A stretch of DNA of 64,000 nucleotides from Hominimerdicola alba 8 (GTDB lineage: Bacteria > Bacillota > Clostridia > Oscillospirales > Ruminococcaceae), in contig NZ_ADKM02000018.1 in assembly GCF_000178155.2 (NCBI RefSeq), positions 124,001 through 188,000 on the forward strand, in the 5' to 3' direction. The translations under genes were made by a program, and so were the position numbers. Below the pieces are notes generated by a model. It did no database searches, was not told the origin of the DNA, and worked only from the letters and a program-made list of their open reading frames with translations. Positions 26,277 through 39,428 of the stretch are shown piece by piece. Each line of letters opens with the position of its first letter. The stretch's first letter is position 1.

Positions 26277-27266
26277 ATGATGATAATGAATTCCCTGTGC
26301 GCACTGGCGCTGGGCTTTGCACTGGATATGATGCTTGGCGATGCAGGCGGCTCGATGAACCCCGTCAATATGGTCAAACGCCTTGTGGCAAAGCTGGAAA
26401 ATATACTCAAAAACGCTTATCTCGAATCACCTGAAGCCCAGAATATGGCGGGCATAATGCTGGTGGCTATGACACTGCTGATATGTATGGGCATAAGCGT
26501 GGCGCTGCTGCTGCTTTGCTATAAGCTGAATGTAGTTGTCGGCATCATCATGGAGGGTCTGCTTTGCTGGTTCTCGATATCGGGCAGAGATATGCGCCGC
26601 AGTCTGCTGGGCGTTTATCGCGGTGTCAGGACTGATAATATCAGCAGCACCCGCCGCTATCTCAAAAAGCTGACAGACCGCGATATCGATGACCTGAGCA
26701 CCGCCGAATGCGCAAAATGTGCAGTAGAGGCAGCTTCCGAAAACGTGGTGGATATCGTGGTAGCACCGATGTTCTGGGCATGTATTTTCGGCGGACTGGG
26801 CGCAGTTTTTTGCAGAGTTGTCAATATAATGGATAACACGGTCGGATTCAAGGACAAAGAACACCTGTACTTTGGCAGAGTCGCCGCGAAGCTGGACGAT
26901 GTAGTGATGTTCCTGCCTGCAAGACTTGCAGCAGCTTTCATGCGTGCAGATGCGGCTTTCCTCAGACTGGACAGGAAAAACGCAGCCGAGATATACGCCC
27001 GCGACAAGCGACATTCGCCTAGCCCAAATTCGGGCTGCACTATGGCAGTGGCAGCAGGCGCACTTGACATTCAGCTGGGCGGCAATGAAAGCAGGAATGG
27101 TCATGTCACACGCCGCCAGCGCATCGGTGATGACCTGCACCCCATCAGCTGCAACGAAGTTTTCTGGATAAGCCAGCTTCTCACAGGCACATCGGCTTTC
27201 GCGATGGTATTTGCGGCATTCATACGTACCGCAGCGTATCTGATAACGATACAGATAATAAAGTAA
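26277..27266 (+). CDS. cbiB: Adenosylcobinamide-phosphate synthase CbiB/CobD
   Basis: This 329-residue inner-membrane enzyme attaches aminopropanol phosphate to adenosylcobyric acid during B12 synthesis. Matching features are LALGFALDMMLGD near the start, the loop GLLCWFSISGRDMRRSLLGVY, VEAASENVVDIVVAPMFW, DNTVGFKDKEHLYFGRVAAKLDDV, and HSPSPNSGCTMAVAAGAL. AGGAGA precedes the ATG cluster at 26277. No other cobalamin gene is in the window and no riboswitch precedes it. Confidence 0.94.
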   Translation: MMIMNSLCALALGFALDMMLGDAGGSMNPVNMVKRLVAKLENILKNAYLESPEAQNMAGIMLVAMTLLICMGISVALLLLCYKLNVVVGIIMEGLLCWFSISGRDMRRSLLGVYRGVRTDNISSTRRYLKKLTDRDIDDLSTAECAKCAVEAASENVVDIVVAPMFWACIFGGLGAVFCRVVNIMDNTVGFKDKEHLYFGRVAAKLDDVVMFLPARLAAAFMRADAAFLRLDRKNAAEIYARDKRHSPSPNSGCTMAVAAGALDIQLGGNESRNGHVTRRQRIGDDLHPISCNEVFWISQLLTGTSAFAMVFAAFIRTAAYLITIQIIK

Positions 27267-27305
27267 AAAAAGTGCGTGGCGGAAAATTTCCGAACACGCA
27301 CTTTT
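27267..27305 (+). terminator. First terminator after cbiB
   Basis: AAAAGTGCGTG pairs with CACGCACTTTT, with an inner GCGGAAAATTTCCG stem; T-run at 27302-27305. Confidence 0.75.
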
Positions 27306-27325
27306 CATTTGCAACGCCGCAAAAA

Positions 27326-27360
27326 ACTCCTGTCCCGCGTGAGGACAGGAGTTTTATCTA
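27326..27360 (+). terminator. Second terminator after cbiB
   Basis: Perfect stem ACTCCTGTCC / GGACAGGAGT followed by TTTTATC. The two hairpins in tandem fully isolate cbiB. Confidence 0.85.
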
Positions 27361-27370
27361 TTATTTTTAT

Positions 27371-27527
27371 GTCTATCCCTTTAGCACACCAGCTTAAAAT
27401 GCTGTAAACAAAAGGATAATTGAGCGTTGTATATCTTTCCCCCGCCGCAGGCGGGGGAAAGATATACGCAAGCCACCTTAAGTTCTGTAAAACCGCCGTT
27501 TTTGTGGTGTGTCAGCGGGATAACCAC
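27371..27527. repeat. Repeat B with central GC hairpin
   Basis: The ends are GTCTATCCCTTTAGCACACC and (reverse strand) GTGGTTATCCCGCTGACACACC. The centre is a perfect 36-base palindrome, GTATATCTTTCCCCCGCC with its complement around GCA. It lies between the cbiB terminators and the stop codon of the minus-strand gene ending at 27530, only two bases away. Other copies are at 30380, 40317, 43444 and a fragment at 49681. Confidence 0.85.
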
Positions 27528-27529
27528 GA

Positions 27530-28336
27530 TTATTTTTTCTTTATCTTGTCGATATTCTTGTTGATGTTTTCTCTGATATTCTCGACTTTCAGATTTTCGC
27601 GCAGCGCACCCACCGAGAAATTCTCGCGGAACTCACGGTATCTTTCAAGGCTGTTGTGCAGTGTATCGGAAAATCTCAGCGGGACGAAGAAATGTGAAAC
27701 GCCTTTCGTCTTTTCGCGGAAAGATTCTATCTGCGCCCTCAGTTCGTCTATCTTGACGATTATGTTATGTTCGCGGGCGAACTCTGCAATATTGACGATG
27801 TTGTTGATGGATATTGCAAGGTCGATAAAGAACACACCGTAGTAAAGCCCCACAAAAAACGTGAACTGCAAGTTGTCTGTCAGATATTTCACGGTGCTTG
27901 TGATGGGCGGGTCAAGCACAAATACATAGCCAACGCTCAGCACCAGCCAGAAAAAGCTGTACATCGGGCAGATGATGCCCTTGATATTCCCCCAAAACTG
28001 CGTATAATCCCACAGCATTATTTTCAGCTTGAGAATGAATATCAGCCCCGTGAAGTATTCCAGCGCCGTTATGCAAGCCGCCATTATCAGGAACAGCACC
28101 AGCTTGCGCAGCCGCCCGTCATTTATCGGCAGAATGTTCTCCAGCCGCCGCAGCCAGAACAGCAGCAGCAGTGCAAAACCGTAAAGCGGCAGATACGGTC
28201 CTGTCAGAAATCCCGGATTGAGCCACTTGCGCTCAACATTCACAGGGTCAAAAAACTTTCGGTAGAAAAATTCCAGCACCCAGCCTATCATGCTTCCCAA
28301 AGCAAACAGATAGGCAGTCTGAATAAATGGCAGCAT
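27530..28336 (-). CDS. Putative ABC-transporter permease-like membrane protein (PF06541)
   Basis: The 268-residue protein has about six hydrophobic segments and the motifs GSMIGWVLEFFYRKF near the start, RKWLNPGFLTGPYLPLYG, and ALEYFTG with LKIMLWDYTQFWGNIKGIICPMYSFFW, all typical of PF06541 (named ABC_trans_CmpB, function not established). The last ~100 residues are a charged, probably coiled-coil tail (REKTKG to KIKKK). Repeat B lies two bases beyond its stop. Single gene, divergent from nothing close. Confidence 0.85.
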   Translation of the reverse strand: MLPFIQTAYLFALGSMIGWVLEFFYRKFFDPVNVERKWLNPGFLTGPYLPLYGFALLLLFWLRRLENILPINDGRLRKLVLFLIMAACITALEYFTGLIFILKLKIMLWDYTQFWGNIKGIICPMYSFFWLVLSVGYVFVLDPPITSTVKYLTDNLQFTFFVGLYYGVFFIDLAISINNIVNIAEFAREHNIIVKIDELRAQIESFREKTKGVSHFFVPLRFSDTLHNSLERYREFRENFSVGALRENLKVENIRENINKNIDKIKKK

Positions 28337-28435
28337 ATGTCAACTCCTTCCGTCTTTTTCTCTATACTATTTTAACCTATTTTTACTCTTATGTCAATAA
28401 AGATCTCACATTTTGTATAAAACGCAACGTAATAT

Positions 28436-28467
28436 GCAAAAAAAGGCAGAGCCAAAACTCTGCCTTG
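28436..28467 (-). terminator. Terminator of guaB
   Basis: On the minus strand AAGGCAGAG pairs with CTCTGCCTT and is followed by a run of seven T. Confidence 0.88.
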
Positions 28468-28482
28468 TAGATCTCTGTTAAA

Positions 28483-30040
<1,558 letters not shown>

Positions 30041-30379
30041 CGGAGATATTGCAAATTAAATATTAATTTTTTCACCTGTATTCTGCTGACTTTTACACGC
30101 TGAAACACCGCACCGTGACCTGAAACATTTTGCCGCCTTACGCAGAGATCTTCTGACAAAGCGCGGCGTTATACCTGTACGATACCCCGATGCTGCGGCA
30201 CTGTAAAGTGCGCTTGATGATATTATCTTCCACCGCCATGACTGTGCCGAAAACTGCTGTGGTTGACAACCGCACACCTTTGTAGTATAATTATTAATAT
30301 AGTGCATCTTTGCAGTGTCTAAATTGAAAATACAGTCTTTCCGCTGACCCGTCAGCGGAACAGTATTGGCAAAAAAAAT
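30041..30379. other. Intergenic region, possible decayed coding remnant
   Basis: Between about 30093 and 30265 a plus-strand frame reads like protein (DLKHFAALRRDLLTKRG, then after a stop SALDDIIFHRHDCAENCC) without a start codon or binding site, so it may be the remnant of a broken gene. A short inverted pair GCTGACCCGTCAGC-like sits near 30343-30358. Nothing else was seen before repeat B. Confidence 0.3.
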
Positions 30380-30543
30380 ATGGTTATCCCTTTAACACAT
30401 CACACAAAAATGCCTATATATCGCGGAAACAATGAGTTGATGTTATCCTTCCCCCCGCCGTAGGCGGGGGGGGGGAAGGATAACCGCCAACTATTTCAAG
30501 TTCCAATATAACATCGTTTATTGTGGTGTCAGCGGGATAACCA
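30380..30543. repeat. Repeat B with enlarged GC hairpin
   Basis: The left end is TGGTTATCCCTTTAACACATC and the right end GGTGTCAGCGGGATAACCA. The centre is a palindrome GTTATCCTTCCCCCCGCC / GGCGGGGGGGGGAAGGATAAC around GTA, with an uneven G run. It ends 26 bases before the start codon of the next dockerin gene, so any promoter of that gene must lie in or before the repeat. Confidence 0.85.
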
Positions 30544-30568
30544 CACAAAAATAACGGAGGTCTTACCT

Positions 30569-31543
30569 ATGAATAAAACAGCAGCATTCATCACCGCAGC
30601 CGCACTGATGCTGACAGGCACAGTCAGCGCAGCAGCAGCTAAAAATATCAGGGGCGATGTAAACGGTGACGGCAGCGTAAATGTCACCGATATAGCTAAG
30701 ACGGCAGCCCATGTAAAGACGGTAAAAATGCTTGACAAGGAGAGCATTGCGGCAGCAGATGTCAACAGTGACGGCAAAGTGAATGTCACCGATGTATCGC
30801 TGATAGCCGCATACGTAAAGGGCGTAAAGCAGCTGCCTGCCGACCCAAACAATGCTGACGAAACTTTTGAGGGATATAATGCTTTCCTGATGTTTGCCGA
30901 CAAGGATATGAACTGGGGCAACTGGAACGGTCAGGGATATCTCGGTCAGCCGTCTTTCGGCGTTGATGCAGATGTCACTGCTGACGGCACATACACAGTC
31001 AGCATCACACGAAACAGCATACAGGCGCGTGATGACGCGGGACTGAACGAGAGTTTGCAGTTTGAAGAATACTGGGACGGTTCAAAGTATCTCAAGGGTG
31101 CTGAGGGTGCGACCATGCTGTGCGTAGATATCACAGGACTGCTGGACGGCACTCTGTCGGCTGACGGCAACGAGCTGGAGGGTTTCCTTGAAGACGGCGA
31201 AAATGCGGGCATCAACAAGAAAATCAAGGGCAGATATCACGGTGATGAGATAAATGTTGAGCTGGTCAGCATTGAAGCTGACGGCTGGGAAGTCGATTTT
31301 GACCCCGCTAAGGTGAGGTACGGCAACCTTGATGAAGAAGACAACTGTTACCGCATCGAGATAGCGAACCTGATGCTGAACGATGCCGATGATGCCGCCA
31401 TAGATGTGAACGAACTCAGTTTCTATGATTCGCTGAGCGTGACATTCAGAATAACGGGCATCGGCAGTGTTTCCTACGATGACACCCCCGATGACGGCGG
31501 CGAAGCATGGGACTGGTCGGAACTTGGGAACGCAAATAATTAA
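30569..31543 (+). CDS. Secreted dockerin protein with the shared unrecognised module
   Basis: I place the start at ATG 30569, with CGGAGG at 30555-30560; the longer frame would begin inside repeat B. The 324-residue protein has a signal peptide (MNKTAAFITAAALMLTG to SAAAA), then immediately a type I dockerin (residues ~26-88: GDVNGDGSVNVTD, ADVNSDGKVNVTD), then a module of ~215 residues (NWGNWNGQG, GATMLCVDITGLLDGT, YRIEIANLMLNDADDAAID) closely matching the C-terminal module of the 16267 protein. The C-terminus is acidic. The N-terminal dockerin is less usual than a C-terminal one. Function is unknown; surface attachment via cohesin is expected. Confidence 0.9.
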   Translation: MNKTAAFITAAALMLTGTVSAAAAKNIRGDVNGDGSVNVTDIAKTAAHVKTVKMLDKESIAAADVNSDGKVNVTDVSLIAAYVKGVKQLPADPNNADETFEGYNAFLMFADKDMNWGNWNGQGYLGQPSFGVDADVTADGTYTVSITRNSIQARDDAGLNESLQFEEYWDGSKYLKGAEGATMLCVDITGLLDGTLSADGNELEGFLEDGENAGINKKIKGRYHGDEINVELVSIEADGWEVDFDPAKVRYGNLDEEDNCYRIEIANLMLNDADDAAIDVNELSFYDSLSVTFRITGIGSVSYDDTPDDGGEAWDWSELGNANN

Positions 31544-31558
31544 AACGAGGTTTTGGAT

Positions 31559-32443
31559 TTGAGAAAAAGAAAAATTGCAGTATTTCTGACATCGGTAGTT
31601 ATGGCGCTTTCAATGGCGATACCTGCGAATGCGGGTAAACTTGATCCCGCCCACATAACAGACGGTCTGGATGTCGGAAAGTACGGTGATGTCAACCTTG
31701 ACGGCAAGATCAATGTGAGTGACACTGTTATGGCAAGCGCATATCTGGAAGGCAAACGCAAGTTATTCGGTGAGAATTTAGCGCGTACCGATATCAATAA
31801 TAACTTTATAATAAATGTGTCTGATGTGGTCAAGATAGCGGCGCATGTCAAGGGCATAAAAAAGCTGGGAACAATGGTTTACGGAACGTATAACTGGGTA
31901 TTCCACAGATCTTTGGCAGACATGGGCGGATATGCCATTCAGACCGTGACTCAGAATGACGATGGGAGCAAGACATTTACGCAGTATATGCGCTACGGAA
32001 ATGACTACCGTATGGACATCGCAAATTATATTGAAAATGTGCGAACTGTATCCTATATGTCATATGTGCTGTACAACGGAAAATTCTACACCATAGACAG
32101 GCTGAAAGATACATACAGTGTCGCACCTGCGAAGTCTGCAACAGTCGATATACAGGGCAAGATAGATGTTCTTCTCGGAAAAGGTCTGAAATACAAGGGC
32201 GAACGGTGGACGCTGGCAGGCAGTAAGATAACTTTATCAGATGACATAACTTCATATGAGGTATATGAGAGCAATACGGGTGATAACAGTTTTTATGTCT
32301 ACAATTACTTCATTGAAAGTCTGTCAAGTATCGACCATTATGACAAGAACGGCAATGTTAAAAGCGTAGAGATCACCGATATACACGAGATCGACAGTCA
32401 ATGGCTGGGTGAACTGCGCAAAGAAGGCGTAAAATTTGAATGA
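31559..32443 (+). CDS. Secreted dockerin protein with unknown C-terminal domain
   Basis: The start is TTG 31559, since CGAGG at 31546-31550 gives the right spacing; another TTG at 31553 is too close. The 294-residue protein has a signal peptide (RKRKIAVFLTSVVMALSMAI), an N-terminal dockerin (~40-105: GDVNLDGKINVSD and a less canonical second loop TDINNNFIINVSD), and ~185 residues of unknown beta-rich domain (GKFYTIDRLKDTYSVAP, SITSYEVYESNTG-like strands). The C-terminal part recalls lipoprotein-carrier-like folds that track a test string of Tyr-rich strands, but I cannot assign it. It sits 15 bases after the 30569 gene, so the two dockerin genes form an operon. Confidence 0.85.
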   Translation: MRKRKIAVFLTSVVMALSMAIPANAGKLDPAHITDGLDVGKYGDVNLDGKINVSDTVMASAYLEGKRKLFGENLARTDINNNFIINVSDVVKIAAHVKGIKKLGTMVYGTYNWVFHRSLADMGGYAIQTVTQNDDGSKTFTQYMRYGNDYRMDIANYIENVRTVSYMSYVLYNGKFYTIDRLKDTYSVAPAKSATVDIQGKIDVLLGKGLKYKGERWTLAGSKITLSDDITSYEVYESNTGDNSFYVYNYFIESLSSIDHYDKNGNVKSVEITDIHEIDSQWLGELRKEGVKFE

Positions 32444-32455
32444 CCTTAATAATGA

Positions 32456-32487
32456 TAAAAGCCGATGCACTGCGCATCGGCTTTTGT
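32456..32487. terminator. Bidirectional terminator between dockerin genes and atpC
   Basis: AAAAGCCGATGC pairs perfectly with GCATCGGCTTTT around a short loop, so it has T-runs in both directions and can end both convergent operons. Confidence 0.88.
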
Positions 32488-32491
32488 ATTG

Positions 32492-32896
32492 CTATTTTTT
32501 GCCCGCAACAGATAGACGGTTGACTGCCCTTTTGAGCTGTCTTTCCGCAAGGTCGAACTCTGTGCGGCTGGTCTGCGCTTTGAGCTGTTTCTCAGCCCTC
32601 TCTTTGGAGCGCTGGGCGCGGGCTACATCTATCTCATCAGACCATTCCACCGCTGAGGTAAGCACCGTTACACTACCGTCCTCAGATACCTTTACAACGC
32701 CGTCAGAGATCGCCGCCGAACGGAATGCACCATCGATCTTTATCTTCATCTCAGCAGGCACAAGGCTTGCCACATACGGCGAATGATTTGCCAGTATACC
32801 CACATATCCTGTGGTCGTCTTCGCCACCAGCTGTTCGGTATCGTCCTGAAAGAATACCTTTTCGGGGGTCAGCACCTTTAACTTGAAAACTGCCAT
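32492..32896 (-). CDS. atpC: ATP synthase epsilon subunit
   Basis: This 134-residue subunit belongs to the central stalk of the F-type ATP synthase and can inhibit ATP hydrolysis. The N-terminal beta-sandwich shows FKLKVLTPEKVFFQDD and GYVGILANHSPYVASL, and the C-terminal helical pair (ARAQRSKERAEKQLKA) is complete. It is the last gene of the atp operon, 15 bases after atpD, and abuts the bidirectional terminator. Confidence 0.95.
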   Translation of the reverse strand: MAVFKLKVLTPEKVFFQDDTEQLVAKTTTGYVGILANHSPYVASLVPAEMKIKIDGAFRSAAISDGVVKVSEDGSVTVLTSAVEWSDEIDVARAQRSKERAEKQLKAQTSRTEFDLAERQLKRAVNRLSVAGKK

Positions 32897-32911
32897 AGCC
32901 GCCGCCTTTCG

Positions 32912-34551
<1,640 letters not shown>

Positions 34552-35412
34552 TTATGAATTATCATTAAGGCTTGCCGAGCTTATCTCGGTTATCTCCTGA
34601 GTTATCTGTGCCTGTCTTGCGCGGTTGTAGAGCAGTGACAGCTTGTCGATCATCTCGCTTGCGTTGTCGCTGGCAGACTCCATCGCCGTTCTTCTGGCAG
34701 CCTGCTCACTGGCGAAGCTGTCAACTATGGCAGAATAGAGCATGCCGCCCATATATTCGGGTATCAGGCTGTCAAACACAGCTTCGGGCGAGGGATCGTA
34801 TATGGTCATCGGGTGCTTTTTGCCCAGATATTCCAGATTTTCAACAGGCAGTATCCTGAGATGCTGAGGTTCCTGCGTCATCACCGAAACAAATGTGGTG
34901 TAGACCAGTTCAACCGCGTCAAAGTCGCCCAGCCTGAACCTTTCCACGACCTTATTGGCGATCATCATCGCGTCGATAAGTTCGATGCCCTCAGCTATCT
35001 GCGGGAAACCGTCTATCAGCTTGTATTCGCGCTTCTCAAAGAACTCAACAGCCTTTTTGCCTATTGCCATTATAACAGCCTCACCGCCGCTTGCCTGTAT
35101 CTCATCAGCCTTAGCCTTAGCCAGCTTGAGCACATTCGAGTTGAAGCCGCCCGCCAGACCTCTGTCACCTGCAATGACGATCAGCAGTACCGAGTTCTTG
35201 AACTTCTTCTTGGTGAACACCGAAGTAAATTCGTGGTCGCGGGAGATATCCGCCATCACCTGAAATATGCCCTCAAAAAACGGGTGTACCGCCTCAGCAC
35301 GCTCTTTGGCTTTCCTCATCTTCGAGGACGCCACCAGCTGCATCGCTTTGGTGATCTGCATGGTGCTTTCCACGCTCTTTATACGGCGCTTAACGTCCTT
35401 CATGTTAGCCAT
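34552..35412 (-). CDS. atpG: ATP synthase gamma subunit
   Basis: The 286-residue rotor subunit shows the conserved N-terminal helix VKRRIKSVESTMQITKAMQLVASSKMRKA and the C-terminal helix ASDNASEMIDKLSLLYNRARQAQITQEITEI (only the ends written here are diagnostic), with VIAGDRGLAGGFNSNV between. Its length is normal. It lies 12 bases after atpA. Confidence 0.96.
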   Translation of the reverse strand: MANMKDVKRRIKSVESTMQITKAMQLVASSKMRKAKERAEAVHPFFEGIFQVMADISRDHEFTSVFTKKKFKNSVLLIVIAGDRGLAGGFNSNVLKLAKAKADEIQASGGEAVIMAIGKKAVEFFEKREYKLIDGFPQIAEGIELIDAMMIANKVVERFRLGDFDAVELVYTTFVSVMTQEPQHLRILPVENLEYLGKKHPMTIYDPSPEAVFDSLIPEYMGGMLYSAIVDSFASEQAARRTAMESASDNASEMIDKLSLLYNRARQAQITQEITEISSASLNDNS

Positions 35413-35424
35413 AAGCCGCTCTCC

Positions 35425-36939
35425 TTACCTCTGCTTTAGAAACTTCTCCGCGAAATCTTTCAGCACTTGCTTCAGCGCCTTTTCGTTCTCTGCGGTAAGT
35501 TCTTTGGTGTCCCTTATGGAAGCCAGTATATCGGGGTGAGCCTCATCAAGGTGTATGAACAGATCCTTCTCGTACTCACGTATATCCTCAACAGGTATGC
35601 TCTTGAGATAGTTGTTTACAACAGCGTAGATTATAACTACCTGCTTCTCAACATCAACAGGGGAGTTCTTCGACTGTTTGAGTACCTCAACTATACGTTC
35701 GCCCTGTGCCAGTCTGTCTTTGGTATCCTGGTCGAGGTCTGAACCGAACTGCGAGAAACTCTGCAATTCTCTGTACTGCGAATAGAGCAGTTTCAGCGGA
35801 CCCGAAACCTTCTTCATAGCCTTTATCTGCGCCGAACCGCCGACACGCGACACCGAGATACCGGGGTTTACCGCAGGTCTTACACCTGAGAAGAACAACT
35901 CAGTTTCAAGGAATATCTGACCATCGGTGATGGAGATGACGTTTGTAGGTATGTAAGCCGAAACATCGCCCGCCTGAGTTTCTATTATGGGCAGTGCGGT
36001 TATCGAACCGCCGCCGTTCTCTTCATTCAGACAGCAGGCTCTTTCAAGCAGTCTTGAATGCAGGTAGAATACATCGCCGGGATAAGCCTCTCTTCCTGTT
36101 GGTCTTTTCAGCAGGAGTGACATTGTTCTGTATGCCACCGCATGCTTTGAGAGGTCATCATAAACGCAAAGCACATCCTTGCCCTGAAGCATGAAGTACT
36201 CAGCCATAGCAACGCCCGCATAAGGCGCTATGTACTGCAAAGGCGCCATCTCGGAAGCCGTTGCCGAAACTACGATGGAGTAGTCCATAGCATCGTTCTT
36301 TGTCAGTGTATCAACGATGTTTGCGACCGTCGATATCTTCTGACCGATGGCAACATATATACAGATGACGTTCTTGCCCTTCTGGTTTATTATGGTATCC
36401 AGCGCGATAGTGGTCTTTCCTGTCTGTCTGTCGCCTATAATAAGTTCACGCTGACCTCTGCCGACGGGTATCATCGAGTCGATAGCCTTGATGCCTGTTT
36501 GCAGTGGTCTGCTTACTGATTTTCTTGTGATTATGCCGAAAGCGGGGCTTTCAACCGGTCTTGTTTCGTTTGTGAGTATCGCACCCTTGCCATCGATGGG
36601 CGCACCCAGCGCATTAACGACTCTGCCCAGCATAGCATCGCCCACAGGCACCGAAACTATCCTGCCTGTACGCTTAACGTTCGAGCCTTCTCTGATGCCC
36701 TCCTCAGTACCCAGCAGAACACAGCCCACGAAGTCCTGTTCGAGGTTCATCGCCATGCCGTAGGTGCCGTTATCAAACTCCAGCAGTTCGCCCGACATGC
36801 ACTTTTCCAGACCGTTTACTCTGGAAATACCGTCGCCCACTGTGCAGACAGTGCCGACATCGTCCAGCACCAGCTTGGTGCGGTAATTCTTGATCTGTGA
36901 TTTTATCAGACCTGTTATTTCATCAGGACGTAAATTCAT
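35425..36939 (-). CDS. atpA: ATP synthase alpha subunit
   Basis: The 504-residue regulatory subunit has the P-loop [15 protein letters not shown], the segment [20 protein letters not shown], the arginine finger region in [21 protein letters not shown] and the normal C-terminal helical domain. It sits 39 bases after atpH, with GAAGGGAACGG before the ATG at 36939. Confidence 0.97.
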   Translation of the reverse strand: MNLRPDEITGLIKSQIKNYRTKLVLDDVGTVCTVGDGISRVNGLEKCMSGELLEFDNGTYGMAMNLEQDFVGCVLLGTEEGIREGSNVKRTGRIVSVPVGDAMLGRVVNALGAPIDGKGAILTNETRPVESPAFGIITRKSVSRPLQTGIKAIDSMIPVGRGQRELIIGDRQTGKTTIALDTIINQKGKNVICIYVAIGQKISTVANIVDTLTKNDAMDYSIVVSATASEMAPLQYIAPYAGVAMAEYFMLQGKDVLCVYDDLSKHAVAYRTMSLLLKRPTGREAYPGDVFYLHSRLLERACCLNEENGGGSITALPIIETQAGDVSAYIPTNVISITDGQIFLETELFFSGVRPAVNPGISVSRVGGSAQIKAMKKVSGPLKLLYSQYRELQSFSQFGSDLDQDTKDRLAQGERIVEVLKQSKNSPVDVEKQVVIIYAVVNNYLKSIPVEDIREYEKDLFIHLDEAHPDILASIRDTKELTAENEKALKQVLKDFAEKFLKQR

Positions 36940-36978
36940 ATTTTTCCGTTCCCTTCTGTACGTTTAAATAAAATAGCA

Positions 36979-37527
36979 CTACGCGATAGTGTTTGTGATC
37001 TGTGCTTTCAGCTTGTCAAGCCTTGTCCTCACGCTGGAGTCAAGCTCTGTATTGCCGTAGCGCACCACGATGCCGCCTATTATCGACTTATCGACCTCTT
37101 CGGTCAGCACAATGCTCCTGCCTGTGGACTTTGACAGCTTATCAGTCAGGCGCTTTCTCAGTTCAGCCGACAGCGGTGATGCGGTTATGGCAGTTACTTC
37201 GAGTATGTTCTTCTTGTCGTTGTACATCTGCCTGAACTCGGCATATATCTCGCCCAGCCTGTCTGCCCTGCCCTTTTCAGCCACAAGGCACAGGAAATCC
37301 AGCAGCAGACCTTCCAGCCTGCCGCCGAAAACAGTGTTAAGGCTCTCAGCCTTCTCCCTGCCCGCGATAAGGGGCGATGACAGGAACTTTATGTAATCGG
37401 CGCAGTCGTCAGTCCGCATAAGTTCATCAAAATCGGTGAACCCGCCGAAAACGCTCTCCAGCTTATCCTGTTCAGTACACAGTTCAAACAGCGCGGTGCT
37501 GTAAACCTTGCCTACCGTTTCAGCCAT
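36979..37527 (-). CDS. atpH: ATP synthase delta subunit
   Basis: The 182-residue peripheral-stalk subunit shows VGKVYSTALFELCTEQDKL at the start, a central FLCLVAEKGRADRLGEIYAEF and the C-terminal VDKSIIGGIVVRYGNTELDSS typical of OSCP/delta. It overlaps the atpF stop by one base. Confidence 0.94.
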   Translation of the reverse strand: MAETVGKVYSTALFELCTEQDKLESVFGGFTDFDELMRTDDCADYIKFLSSPLIAGREKAESLNTVFGGRLEGLLLDFLCLVAEKGRADRLGEIYAEFRQMYNDKKNILEVTAITASPLSAELRKRLTDKLSKSTGRSIVLTEEVDKSIIGGIVVRYGNTELDSSVRTRLDKLKAQITNTIA

Positions 37528-38042
37528 CAGTTCTCACCCACATTGTCGATGAATTGACCGATCAGCCTCTCATTATCGGCACTGGAAAGATCCTTCTCGA
37601 TAACAGCCTGCGCTGCCTGAAATGCGATATCTGTGATATCGTCCTTGATCTTGTTCACAGCGATCTTCTTCTCGCGCTCTATCTCGTTTCTCGCCTGCTC
37701 GGTGATGCCCTTAGCCTCGACCTTTGCATCAGCGATTATCTCATCACTTCTCTGCTGCGCCTTGCGGGTAGCCGCCTGTATTATCTGCGCAGACTCTTCC
37801 TTTGCGCCGCTTATGCGCTGCTCGTACTCCTTTTCAAGCTGCTTGGCATGTTCTTCCGCCTCGCCGGCTTTCTTGTAAGTTTCCGCGACCTCGTTCTTCC
37901 TGTCTTCCATGACCTTGTTCACTTTATCGAACAGGAAGTGTTTGAGCACCAGAAACAGTATGAGCAGGTTGAGCCATGTGGCGATAATGGTAGTGAGATT
38001 TATCGACAGAAAATCCGTCACATCTCCTGCTGACATTATCAT
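37527..38042 (-). CDS. atpF: ATP synthase b subunit
   Basis: The protein (171 residues) has one N-terminal membrane helix (TIIATWLNLLILFLVLKHFLF) followed by a long charged coiled coil, as expected for the stator b subunit. I use ATG 38042 (MIMSAGD) because GGGAGG lies eight bases upstream; the frame could extend to a TTG at 38048 that is too close to that site. Confidence 0.94.
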   Translation of the reverse strand: MIMSAGDVTDFLSINLTTIIATWLNLLILFLVLKHFLFDKVNKVMEDRKNEVAETYKKAGEAEEHAKQLEKEYEQRISGAKEESAQIIQAATRKAQQRSDEIIADAKVEAKGITEQARNEIEREKKIAVNKIKDDITDIAFQAAQAVIEKDLSSADNERLIGQFIDNVGEN

Positions 38043-38097
38043 CTGCAAAACCTCCCTTTATCTGTATGCAAAACCGTTATAACAATATTATGCTATA

Positions 38098-38695
<598 letters not shown>

Positions 38696-38696
38696 A

Positions 38697-39422
38697 TCAT
38701 TCCTCTGCCGCCGAAGCAACGTTTACCATCGTCAGCGTAGAGAATATGTATGCCTGTATACAGCCTGAGAACAGGTCGAAATATACCGACAGCACCGCAG
38801 GTATACCTACCTGCAACACACTGAATGCCCAGGAAGCAAACTCAAAATGCAGATGCAGTGCCTCAGAAGCCGCGCCCAGTGCGGAATACAGCAGTCCTGT
38901 TATTACCATGCCGCCCGCAACGTTACCGAAAAGACGGAACGCCATCGAAGCGGGAGTAGCTATCTCACTGATAAGGTTCAGCGGCAGTATGAAAGCTACA
39001 GGCTGTGCAAAACCTTTGAGGTAGCCCAGAAAACCGTTCGCCTTTATCTTGTGGAACGTTATCAGTGCGAATGTGACTATCGCCCACGCCGCTGTAACGT
39101 TGATATCCGCCGTCATCGAACGCAGACCCACCATGCTTATCAGTGCGCCCAGCACCGCCGATATCAGCAGTGTGCCGATGTACGGGGCGTAATACATCAT
39201 CTTCTCGCCCATCGATGTCCTGACCATGTTGTTTACAAAGCCCACGAACATCTCAGCCACTATCTGCTTTTTGCTTTCGGGCTTCTTTTTGAGGTCTTTG
39301 GTCAGCCACAGACAAAGCAGTGTGACCACAACAATTATCATCCAGCCCATTACCACCGTTTCGGTGAATATAAGCGGACCTATCGTAAAGACGATCTTGG
39401 GACCGTCACCTAATCCTTCCAT
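38697..39422 (-). CDS. atpB: ATP synthase a subunit
   Basis: The 241-residue stator channel subunit has about six membrane helices. The fourth-helix segment NLISEIATPASMAFRLFGNVAGG carries the essential Arg (MAFRLFGN), and the C-terminal helix QAYIFSTLTMVNV is normal. The ATG at 39422 has AGGAAAGGATAGG upstream. It follows atpI by six bases. Confidence 0.96.
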   Translation of the reverse strand: MEGLGDGPKIVFTIGPLIFTETVVMGWMIIVVVTLLCLWLTKDLKKKPESKKQIVAEMFVGFVNNMVRTSMGEKMMYYAPYIGTLLISAVLGALISMVGLRSMTADINVTAAWAIVTFALITFHKIKANGFLGYLKGFAQPVAFILPLNLISEIATPASMAFRLFGNVAGGMVITGLLYSALGAASEALHLHFEFASWAFSVLQVGIPAVLSVYFDLFSGCIQAYIFSTLTMVNVASAAEE

Positions 39423-39428
39423 AAACGC

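Noticed and set aside
30056-30307. 83-codon minus-strand frame next to the guaB promoter
   Set aside because: It overlaps the guaB promoter area, has no good binding site, and its residue composition is unlike a normal protein.
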